From Parelaphostrongylus tenuis (Eukaryota > Nematoda > Chromadorea > Rhabditida > Metastrongylidae): a DNA stretch of 64,000 bases. The DNA lies in contig JAHQIW010004446.1 in assembly GCA_019055375.1 (NCBI GenBank), positions 207,389 through 271,388 on the forward strand. The letters run 5' to 3'. The translations under genes and the position numbers were made by a program. A model generated the notes under the pieces. It saw only the letters and a program-made list of their open reading frames with translations, ran no database searches and was not told the origin of the DNA. Every line of letters starts with the position of its first letter. The stretch's first letter is position 1. This document shows, one piece after another, positions 11,001 to 23,000 of the stretch.

Positions 11001-14000
11001 AATGAGAGCCCATGTCAAGCAAATCTTCAACGTTATAATGGCCGCCACTGGCCGTTCGAGTAACAAATATATTGGAGAACATTTTGGGCACAAAGTCGCC
11101 CATTATACAATAATTTTTTGAAATATGTAAAAGAATGTTACATAGAATGTTGCAAAACTATGTTTTCCATTAGTCCTGCGACTACTGTATAATACACCTC
11201 TCTAATCACTAATAGTGATAATTTAAAAGAAAAATCGGCAAATAAATAAATAACCTGCATTGATGTATTCAGTGAGTGTCAGATAAACGTTGAGAAGATT
11301 CGATATCAGATAAGCTGATATGATCACTATGAGGGTGTTGGTAGCTGAGCGAAGATTTCTCCGTCGAATTTTCATTACATCATGTCCCATGGTCAGCTCA
11401 GTTATGAGTGAACGTAGCTGCTTAAAAGAAAATGGCTTTGTTATGCATCAACCGTAAACATTCAGTCGAAAGCTGTTTTTCAGACTACAAAATGCAAAAG
11501 AAAACTAGACAATGGCCTATGCCCAGTCAAACTCACCTGCACGTTTTGGTTCCTCAGCATGATCACAATTCCACCGTTCAAAAAGATCAGAGTAAAGAAA
11601 GGCACAAAAATTGCAGCTGTGTTAAAGACGCCTAGGTGAAAGGAGTCACTTCCCAAGACGTCTAACTTGAATCGACGATAACCACTGCACTCATTACGTT
11701 CAATCATCGATACCTTCTGAATGTAGAAGTCTCAAAATCTTACAGAATCACCATCAAATATATTTCGTTCCGAAGCAAACGATAGTGACAGTAATCGTCT
11801 AACTGAAACTTCTAATTTTAAACTCAAATGACGGACTCAAAACAAGTTCTCACAAATAAATCTAATGCCGCCGGATTTGAGCTGTTAAGCAAATTGTAAA
11901 GAATTCTCCAACTAATTCAAATATGTTTACTGGGATTATGCAGAGCACAGTCAAATAGATGCATGACCTCAGCTGTAACCATCATTCAACTTTCGGTTCA
12001 ATGGGCGTGTACGGTTTGAGCGAGGCTGTTGATATAAAATATCGTTCACTTAACAGTACCATTAATAGGTGATGTATGAATTATAGGTTACTGATTTAAA
12101 CTACGAATTGTAAATTCACAGATTACAATTAGCTTTCAAGCCCTATAAAGGTTTGGAAGGAAAAAAACGGAGTAGAAAGGTCCTGATAATGTAAAAGTGG
12201 CGTCAACTATTTGGGGTAACAAAAATTCCAAGCCAAGGGTTTAGTCAGTAAGGGAAACCATGTTGAAAACCCAACTAGTCTTCGCTCGTCCATTTTCCAT
12301 TATTAGGCATATTTTTAGCGTTATCACTTTATATGATCTATGTCAAAGTTTTTTCACGCAATCAATTCGTCTCCTCCCGTTCATTGCCTGATTGAAGACT
12401 TCATCCTCCTCATCAACGTCGTAGAGTACTGCTTGGCACTCATTGAAATTTTGAGGGATAGCCACATGGGATGTTGGTTACTGATTGCCGAAAAGTATTG
12501 AGAGGGAGGGGGAGTGAGGGATCAATCCTGGGTTGAACTACGTTGAGCATTACTAGCCACTTGGGCACCGTCCACGTTAGACTTATCAAAGGTAAAAGTA
12601 GCCTAAAAGCCTTAAGTGATGCAGTAGGTTAAATATTATACCAGCAGAAATTGTTTGGCAATTTATTAATCTCTTTGGTAGGACGTTGATATATCCCCTA
12701 GCACGTTACGCGCTTCACCTGCAGCAGGATGCGCTTTTACAGTGTAGAAGTTTCGGAATGGAAGTTGTTGAGGTGTCTCATACTTTCGTTTACATTGCGA
12801 CATCTTTTGATTTGCTTATTATCCATCTACAAGAATAAAGCGATCAACAATATAATCACCGCCATGATCAATGATATGCAGCTATTTGTTGGAAAAAGAC
12901 TTGATGCCTTTCTCCGGAGAAAAGTGAGGATTTTGAAGAAAAAATCCGGCGAGATCATTTTTAAGGCAGCTGTAGTCACTAACTTTTTTTACCTCAGATG
13001 CTGCTTCAGGATGAGGATGAGATGATAATCGTAAAGCAATATGTGGGTTATGTGGAAGATAGGATGCAGCCCAATTTCCCCAAAATGTGGCAAGACGATT
13101 TTGCAATGTGAGGTGATTCAATTAATCCATGAGGTGCTTTTGAAATCACTTTGTGTTAACTCATTTCATTTAGATGGCGAGCAATAGTGCTACGGCCTCT
13201 CCATGTGTCTGACCAAGCTACTAGAACATTCTCCAACATACCACAGTCTTTTGGCGATAGCCTGATTTGAATTAGAAAAAAATGAGCAAACAAGAATGTG
13301 GAAAATTTCAAGAACTGCCCAAATTTTCTTGGAGATTCAAAACGTACGCTATTGTTCTACGTTCTGCAGGAATGTAGGCACTGTGAAGCTGTTACTAATG
13401 AATCTAAATCTTATTTCGAAAGTATTCATGTAATATCTATGTGGAAAGCTTTTGTAAATCGTGAGAAAGTATTTTATCCAGAAAGAGTATAATCTTTGAA
13501 AACTTTCGTACAGAATAATAGAAGAAGTTGTAAGAAGGAGTACGCTTGAATAAGTTTTTTGAGCAAAAGTCTTGTGGAATAGTAGTGATTTCAAACGATG
13601 CCTTGTATAATTACAGGCAAAAGATATACAGCTTTAGTGACACGTTCAGGAAATATGAGCAAGAAAGATGCATGTTTACCATTTAATGCTCTTAGATTGA
13701 CCAGTGCGATTTCTTAGGGCTTACTCCGGGTACATTCCATAAAAAAGCTCTCAGTATAAGTTTCTTTCAAAAGTTGCACATTTTAGATAATGTGCTTTAG
13801 AGTTGTAATTCTACACAGTGCGGGAAAAAATGCTTGATAAGAATTAGAACTTTCTTGTTGCAAAAGCGAAAAATTTCAGAATATATGGAAATTCTTCTCG
13901 CTGAAAATATCTTTATAAAATTTCGTCGAGTTTTATATTACCCTCTAATAGCGATCAAATTTTCTTGCATATTAAATTTTGCTATAAAAGCCCAAACAAA

Positions 14001-17000
14001 TCCTCTGGGAAGTTGGAAACAATGAGCCATCCACTCCAAAAACAAAACATTATCTTCTTTTTCGATAATGGAACGAACATGGAGGACCTATCCAGAAGCC
14101 AGACATAGTTTCAAAACTGACATTCTCAAGCTCTCAAATGACTTTCAGAACTTATAAAATAAAGTAAAGCTTCAGTGTTTGTTGGAACTGCTGAGAATGT
14201 ATCTACTATGCATGCTTTGAAGCGACACCTCATACATGGGTAATTAAACCTTTACATACATACAAGATCACCACAGCGATAAATAGCAATGGTAATGAGA
14301 AATTATATTAGCAAGCAATATGAATATAACACAATGAGTAGCTGTCATATGGGGACGGTACAGAGCGAGCACGGCAGAGAGTGAGATCTATAGCAATAAC
14401 AAATTGATGTTTTAGTGGTTCGTTTAATGGCGCCCAAGAGCACTTGGCGATGGCGTTTGACGCGGCCCTGTTGACGGTCGCTGTCGCAGCCCAGATGAGC
14501 TTCGAAGTCCGAATGGCCCAGTACTAGTGACGGCGCGTTACATTGGTGGCCCAGTGGTAGAATGCTCGCCTGCCGCGCAAGCAATCCGGGTGCTTGGAAA
14601 TGACTGGGGCGTTATCGAGATGATTGTAATTAACACTGACCTGCTCGCGCATATGAGGGATATGGTAGAGGTTATTTAGGTTTATTGTGAATAAGCTTGA
14701 TGTAGACCAATAAGAAGAGCGATGCACGGAAGTGGTAGATGCGGTGGGATTACAGTAATCCTGACTGCTGGCTGTTAACTGCTGACTGTTGGCTGACAAC
14801 CGTACTTTCTACTTTGAATCGGGATTATATACGCACCATAGACAAAGACCATGTCAAATGAAGCGCCACAATAACTCTACGGTTTGATAAAAAAACCTAA
14901 GCATACAGATTAATTGTGCATAAAGGATGGGAGGCGAAGATTAGGGCCCAAAATAGATTGCGCACAAAGAATTATGTGTCCACAACAGATGAAAAAGGAG
15001 TTCGCTGCATTAAAAGTGACAAGCGCAGCTCGCGAAGGAAAAATGAGCACGAAGAAGGTCCGCCAGCGGCAAGTTCGTTCGCCGGTTACGGCCACATTCA
15101 CGAACGATAGAATGCGGAAATACAAATTTATAGACACCAGGTCCGATTCCCCAGACACCGCATCAGTTGAAGCAATTCATGACGTTGGCTTGCAGATGAG
15201 CGTCGTAGTGTGGACTGCAGATGATCGTTGGAGTCTGAATGCGCGTACTTCCCAGAAATGCGTTGATGTCCAGAATAGCTGGAGTAGCGGAGACGATCAC
15301 TTCCCTGTTGAGCGTTAAAGGCAGAGTGCATCAGATTTGCAGAAGCGAAAGCGGCCGTCTCACAGATGACCGTCCTGATTCAAATGGTCTGGTATTGGAT
15401 AAAGTGTGCTAGATACTGTGGAGTAGGCGTCGTCTGTCTCCTGTGGGCAAAGTCGCTCGATTATCACTGGGATGCTTCCTTTAAGACTGCCACTGGCAAA
15501 TGTGGTGGTATTGAGACGATCGCGGGTCCATAAACAAATCCATGACATGGCCTTACGTTCGCTTTTGGCTATATCCTGGGATATGACGTTGCGTATAGCA
15601 CCTTCATAATCGACTATTTTTAGAGACCTTGAACAAAAAATAATGTAATAGGCATATTTAAAGTTTTTATGAGGTCTGTTATAGCTTTTATAAAGTGCTG
15701 CAGACGTGTTTCGGCCTTTCAGCCTCATTATTAGCACGGTGCCTTTCGCCTGAGCCAGTCTTTTGTAACGTGATGCACTCTCCATATATAAAGGAATCGA
15801 CGACGAAGATGTCACACTGCGTGCATAACGTGAAATATCACTTCGCTCTGCAGAGATAACAAATCACTGCATGTCTAGTGACAAGACCACCCGATATTGT
15901 AGTGATTAACAGTCGACTGGTCATGCCTGATAAATTTGTTAATCCTTCACATTTGACTGTTTTTTGAAACTTCTCTCAGAAAGAAGATATGCTACCAGGC
16001 TACACTTTTTGTGACAAAGTCTCAAAAAACCTTCGAATATGAAAGAATTATTAAATTCATCAGTCAAGGGCAATCGGCTGTTAATAGCTACAATGTCGAG
16101 TGATCTCGACTCTGGACATATAGTGATTTGTAATCTCTGCAGTGTAAAGTGATATTAGTTTGCGCGTGCAGTGTAACATCTTCGTCGTTGATTCTTTATA
16201 TGTAGGACGTAGATCCTCTTACAAGGGATTCGCTCAGGCGAAAGGCACCGTGCTACGAATGAGACCGAGTGACCGAAACACGTGTATAGCACATATGAGT
16301 GCATTAACAGCCCTTATGAAAGACTCAAAATATACTATCACATAATGTTTTGGTCGTTTAGAAATTATAGAGAGGCTATATAGGGGTAAAAATATTCAAT
16401 GGCAGTTGGAAATGTTTCCTTTTGCAGTGATATGTTTTTCTTGTTGGAACACAGGGATTTTTGTTTAACTATAGGGCGTTTTACTAATTTTCCCTTATAG
16501 GAGCGTATTCAGTGATATTTCATTGTTTGGTTGCGGTAATGTCTCCTTAACACTGAAATTTTATTACAGTAATAGTTCTCAAGACCGACTGTCTATTAAC
16601 CTCGGCATGCTTCAGCACAATTCCTGGTTTTCACATTTAGGCCAAACACGAGGTGTTACATTAAACTTTATTTGACAGCTGACGTTTTGGCATTCACCTT
16701 CTTCAGAGCCTGGAGAGGTCAAAGTCTGCAATGCAATCAGTCAAACACCTCCAACAGCTGTCAAAAAAAGTTCATTGTAACACCTCGTGTTTGGCTTAAA
16801 GAAGAAAATCAGGAATAGTATTAAAGTAATAGTCCCACTGAGGTATGTGCCAATATAAATTATCAGCTACGGGGAGCTGCAGTCAGTGTATCATATAATG
16901 GGCTTTTCCATATTTTCTTTCGCACTATTACTGCATTTTTTTCTCACACAGGATTAACGCCAAAAGGCTGTTGTATGTTGGAGAATATCCTAGAAATTTA

Positions 17001-20000
17001 GCCAGGAATTGCAGCACCATCGCTTGCCATTTAAATTGCATAGGCTACGACAAAGTGATGCTTCGATGAATACATCATGCATTGACCGTCTACGGCGCTG
17101 CTACATCCGTGAATATCTACAAAACTCTCGTGCTGCAATCGCATAGGCTGCACTTTTTCACGTCGTTCATCACAGGAGATGATTCGTGGGTCTACTACGA
17201 GAACAACACGTACCACGCCCATTGGCTACCTCACGGCAAAGACGTGCCAGCTCGGCCAAGTTTCATGGTCGGAAGATTACGCTAACGATTGTGCATGGTT
17301 TTCTAGTCTTGGCATGGCGTGTTGTTTTGAAAAGTGCTTGGCATTAAGCAGGCAATCAGTGCCGGCGGCTACAGAAACTCCGAAAGTTGGGCACTGCATT
17401 GCGGGAGAATTGTCCTAAACGATTCAATGTCGCCTTTCGCCAAGATAATACTTGGTCTTATATTGCAAAGTCGACTCGCCACAGTGTGGCAAAATTGGGC
17501 TAGACCACGGTACATCTACCGTTTGGTTACGATATTACACCATCAGGTTATCATCTCCTGCGCGTCCTAAAGCAACATCTACGGGAGAAAAGTCTAAGGA
17601 CTATAACTAGCACAAAAGTGACCTCTTCGCTTTTTTGATCGCAGTCTCAATCCTTCCAGGAGGAAGGCATCCAGTCTTTGCGCAGCAATAATTGCACATC
17701 ATGGATCATAATAGTGATTACACAGTTGATTAATTGCTTTCTCCACATGAATATCAAACGAGTGATCAAAAGTATCGCAGTGCGGAAGAAAATAAGGGAC
17801 TCAATATGTACCGCTTCGCACCGAAGAAGTTAAGCCATTCATTATTATTTAAACTTGGATCAATTATAAGAGCCGTCTCATTTTGTTTTCCGACTGAACA
17901 TGAAGAAACTATCCCTTTTACTGGACAAGAAGTTTTCATAGAAGTATTAAAAACCATTCAAAAGCTCAAATCTCGGAGGACTGCTGTACGAGCTAGTTTT
18001 CCAAAAAGGCCTTATTTAAAATAAGATTATGTTTGAGACTCTCAGCGCGCTTTTATTATTAATATGCTTGTATTTCGCTGGACAAATCTCTTTTCTTAGA
18101 CTACTAGTAATCATTCAACCGCACAAATCGCAAAGATTTAAAACTTTGGTCGCTTTTTAGGAAGGTTTCTTCGAAAGCGTTGTAACAGAAAGAAAATGTC
18201 TGTGTTTCACACAAGTGTATTACTCGCAGGAGAGATCTTCTCTTGGATCAAAAGTAACCATTCGGTAGCGCAACTTTCGTCGATTCCACGTTTGTTTATT
18301 TTCTGAAAAGACCGCTTCACTTCAGTGTAGTAGGGAAAATATGACTGAGTTCCACACAGGTCGTGCTTTTGCTTGTCGACTACGTTGTGTGCATGACCGT
18401 GGATCGATGCGCGACCAATCCATCGCGCAGGAGCTAATCACATGTGTAGTGCAACTTTTTAAATTTAAATTGGGACTTTTCCCCGCTTTCACAAGAAATA
18501 TAGATAAGATACATGATCCTGATACCACAGATTTTCTCTATACGTTCATATGTTTTTCGTGATTTGAGCGGAGTATAAGCGCGATAACAATAAAATTGCG
18601 CGACGGGACAGAAACATAATATCGTTTTGAATGTTACAGCGCTACAAAAAGACTTTTCTAAAAAACGAGCACGCTTAGCATTCTCTCAAGATTTATGCCT
18701 TCAAGTGACTATTGGAAATGCATTGGAAAGTCCACGTCCGCAAAAGGGGTCGTTTCATTCTCTGCCGGCCGAAGTCATCCTAAGAGACTTTCCACGCTTC
18801 GACTAACGCAATAATTCCTTGCAAATATTAGGTCATAATCTTTTTTGACTGTAGTAGTTTCATTTACTGCTAAGCTTTTGAAAACAGCGAGACACGATGT
18901 GAAATGGAAATGGAAAGAAAATCGACACACATGGGGAAGCCTCAAACAACAGCTATCTTATCTGAGGGCACGGTTGTTCGCACAGTACCAACAATGCTCT
19001 CGATCTTTCTTTCTCTCACCCATAGTTTAACCATGGTGGTTGCTAACAGCGATCATCCGTCAACGGGATTTTCGTTAGCAATGGGTAAAATTTCAGTTTG
19101 TGACATACACGCGAAATATTAAAGCATTTGATATGTTTTCCTCTAAATTAGGTATGTCCGGTGAAGTTCATTTTTGGACAAGTTAAAGATACTTTATCAC
19201 CCATGGTTGTAGCTGACACGTTGACTGAGCAAGCATTCGAGGTTTTGAAGCTTTCTAAGTCTTTTTCCAATAAACCATAAAAGCAATACCGCCGTGATGT
19301 TCTTGATGACGATCGCCATCCCCAGCACTAAGAACAGAGCCAACCAGCGTGTACGTCGCTCAAATCCAGTGAATGTCCAGTGCTTTGTCATACAATACCT
19401 GCAATGTCCTTCTTTATATCTCACAAAGAATATCAACGGATTAGAAAAAAAAACAGCAAAAACTCTGAGAAGATAATTTTTAGACATTTTTACTTTTGCT
19501 TTCTTTTTCTCTTTTTGAAAGCTAAAGAACCTATCGTCATCATGCAATGAGTACTAAGGAAATGGCGGACTGCCAGTCACGGAGACAAATACGATTTCCT
19601 GCTCTTTAGTCGTTCTGAGGTATAAATAAAAAAAATTTTCATTTATTCATACCATGTCGAGGTTAATAGATAGTCGGTCTTGGGGTTAAATACGATTTCT
19701 TGTCAAATTCATGAGATGACGGAAAAAGTAGCCAATTTCTCAGTCATTTCAGTTTATTTAAATTTGGTTTAATTTCAATTATTATTTGAATCTATGGAAA
19801 CTTTTTAATGATTTTATATTACTTCCGGTTTCCTCTCAGTGCAGCACTATTATCACTTCGAAGATTGTATTTGATTCCTAACAACTTGCCGTGTAGTTCC
19901 TTCACTAATGCCAGTTCACAAAAAATACTGACTGATTGAAACACCGCTTCGACTGATGAGCTCAAAATTGGATAAACAACACTGGAAACTCGAAATTTCA

Positions 20001-23000
20001 TCTTGGTGTGATGTCATAGAAGCGCAGTGCGCAGGTAGCAAGCAGAGATTCGTACCAACAACTCTAGAATTGATGCATAGAAGTAGCAAATGACAGGCAG
20101 TGCGCTGTGGATCACATTGTGTTCTTTTTTGGTTCACCATATGCTATAAATATGCACTACATTTAACAACTTTATACCTCTTTTATATCTCATGATGTTT
20201 TCGTTTCATATCGACACAAAGCTGTCTCTTGCCCAAATTTCGTTGAAGCTCTTTTTTTCTCAAGTCAAAGAAGAAAATCTGACTTCGAACAATAGTGAAA
20301 ACGAATACTAAAGCTTCGTGCTTCTGCTTAATCATTTTGGAACATCACCTTTGATGATAGCCTTTGCCAACAAATCATCAAGAAATCTCGGTCGCTAAAA
20401 TTATTGGGAAGTGGAGATTCACAGATGGAGAGGCATAGTTGTTTTGATCCTAATACGCAGACTTTTGTGAAATATTCTTCGAAACCGAAACTTTTGCGTG
20501 CGACTTTCACACGGACTAAAAGCTAAAACAGCTCAGTCTTACGAGCTCATTAACGCTTTTGTGTCTTTCAAATCTAGATCAATATATCTGAATATTTTAC
20601 AGCAAGCGACGATATATTTGGGGTAACCATATACCGGTGAAAGAAATTCAGCTTGTTTAGTTGCATTTCTGTTCGAAATGCCAACTTCCATGAGAGGAAA
20701 AGTGAAAATCTTGTCTTATTATCTTAAATGAGTTTGAATTTCATCTTGGTAGGATGCGAAAACCTGTGTAAAGTTAGCAAATACTTACAAAGTGTGATAG
20801 CTCCCATATTAAACACAGTTGATTGAAAGATGCTCGTTTTTTTTCTGCACGACCTCATGATTGGTTTGAATGTATCCAAAAGTATAGAGTGGTGAGCAAA
20901 ACTTTGACCACAGGTGGGTGATGAACCCGCGTTAACCCACACCGGGGCGCGTGCACTACTGCACTACCGAGACCTCCGTTTTCCTGCCACTCTTTTTTCA
21001 ATTTATCCTAGCCTAGCTATCATCAATCAACCATAACGGATTTTCTTAGGTGGGTGCATATCCGCATTAAGCTCAGATAAGCTGAGATAGCTGCATCTGC
21101 ATTCATTCTTTTTGCACTAAATGGTGTGCAAGAATCCTACGACAGTTATGATCCGAATGAAACCTATCATTTCGAAAGTATTGAAATTGTAACATAGGTA
21201 TATATATATATATATATATATATATCAGCACAAAAAGCTTTCAAAACCTCTTTTATCCAATTCTTATCTTGCATCATTTTTTTCTACAACTTTCGTATTA
21301 CATTTCAAGTCGAAAAGTGGGAAAAGTTAAGTAAAATGATTTAGATTCAGTGTTTCTTTAATCGAATGCTCACCTGAGAGCAATTGTGAGAATTTATTAC
21401 GTTTTTAACAGAAGCTTTTTTATTGTTAAAAAACTAGTAATAGTTTTTAGGACTTTAAAGGTTTGGAATGTAAGATAATATAAAACAGCTAGCAATAGAT
21501 AAATCAAATCTCGTGCAGTTCTAGGGCGGAAATTTTGAGCTACTCTAGTTTGCGAGAAACTATTCTTCACATAAACAATGTTTTTTCCGACTACTATGCT
21601 AGAAGTTTTGCGCGTCAGGCGCTGATCTACCAATGATTTTAGCATTCGACTGAAGTTGTAGCTTCTTAGAGGTCGAATGCATATCCAGCATCTAGAAGAT
21701 AGCTTACAATGGCCCGCTGCTCTGTCAATGCAGTGTTTTTTATCTTTTGCGACAAGTCTTCTACAAATTTGTCGAGACTGGAAAGGTGTGATCATGCTTA
21801 CCGTTGGCAAGGACTAGACTAATGACTCTGTGCATGACATATCTCTAACCACTGCGCTACAAGTTGCCTCCAGTACAGGAAATAAAAAATGAAACGCTTT
21901 GAATTGGCAAATTCATTAGAAATACGCCTTGCACACGACTTCACCGAATATGATGAAGATGATGGAATGCATGTCTGGCCTATGCAATAAATTTTTGTGG
22001 AGCATCGATGTATAAAGCTGGTGCTTTTGCCTCTCCAGATAAGTTTGGGATTAATTTACCAAATCCGAAAGAATGGAGGGTTTGGTTGTCTGGAACAATG
22101 GATCAAACCTGCGACCAACCCCGTCTGTGTCGTAGGACACCTCAAACCGCTGCGCTACACTTTTTTTATGTAACTACTATCGACCACTGTATATACCAAT
22201 GGTAAATCGCACCTCGAAGAACATCTAAACCTTTCACCTCTGAGGATTCGTTGACTGTAATTTATCAAATTTAAAAAAATAGCCACCCTTGATCTATTTG
22301 CTTTGTGGCTCACGTAATCACAAACAGATCATATTAGTATTGGCAGACATTGTACCTCTGCTATCGACCGCACATTATAGGCGCCTGTATAGCACTAGAC
22401 CCACTGGCTCAAAACAGGTTATATCCTTACGGACATTGTACTGTAAAATAGAATTCTTTTGTTGAAAACATGGAAAGATAAAAGTGCTGCCGAATCAAAT
22501 TTTGAAGTGAATTTCCATGTTTATCTTTTAAGGCACCAAAAACATATTACTTGCGATCTCTTCATTTCTAAGTGTATGCGCATATTTGAAACAATCATAA
22601 ATGTTTAATAATATGAGTCAAACGCTCATGTTTCGGAAAAACATAATAATTCGCATTGACAAGATTCTGTTGCAGGTCCGATTACTGGCATAGGCAAACT
22701 AACTCAATGACTATCTTACCCATTTGTAATTGCTCTAACTGGTCAATTATCGGATCCACCCACTTATTCTCTTAGTGAGATTTATAGCCGCTGCCTTGGA
22801 ATGGCAGATACCCATAGCATTAGCCATTTTTCAATCCTAACTAAGAGAGTTGTGAAGGTTTCAATGTTCAATAAGAGAAACTATGCATGAAAATACTATT
22901 ACTCTTACTTGAGTACAACAGACAACTGCACTATAGAGCAAGTATCACAAAAATTATCTGAACGTTGAGAAACGTCTTCAAAAAGGCTAATGCTGTAAAT

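Larger units (their letters stand above)
5417..11254 (-). other. GPCR intron 6 (about 5.8 kb)
   Basis: It contains an RTE LINE C-terminus (6720-6899, plus strand), the hammerhead foldback cluster at 8200-8990, a mariner MITE (8995-9362) and a class II hammerhead motif (10249-10283). The stretches 5.4-6.6, 6.9-8.2, 9.4-10.2 and 10.3-11.2 kb contain nothing I can name, although 10.45-11.1 kb has the feel of a decayed transposon. Confidence 0.7.
15605..16372. repeat. Hammerhead-bearing foldback element 2
   Basis: Inverted arms (about 15640-15880 and 16120-16360) share GGCTCAGGCGAAAGGCACCGTG, CATCTTCGTCG and GCAGTGTAA-type blocks in mirror order around a roughly 250-bp centre. Each arm carries one hammerhead relic directed outward, as in element 1. 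Confidence 0.7.
11717..19289 (-). other. GPCR intron 4 (about 7.6 kb)
   Basis: It holds mariner relics (12870-13320 minus, 16935-17725 plus), a tRNA-Gly-like relic (14540-14605), the hammerhead foldback at 15605-16372, a second foldback with a class II hammerhead motif (16618-16819), and partial copies of the 30.7-kb transposon (18027-18120, 18195-18420). The stretches 11.7-12.8, 13.3-14.5 and 14.6-15.6 kb have no recognised content. Confidence 0.7.

Noticed and set aside
14910..15318. Overlapping open frames on both strands (134 and 82 codons)
   Set aside because: Mirror open frames on opposite strands reflect base composition; no domain was recognised on either strand.
21397..21810. Longest open frame on the minus strand outside known features (137 codons)
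   Set aside because: No known motif, unlikely composition, and this length is expected by chance in 64 kb of six-frame sequence; it lies inside a receptor intron.
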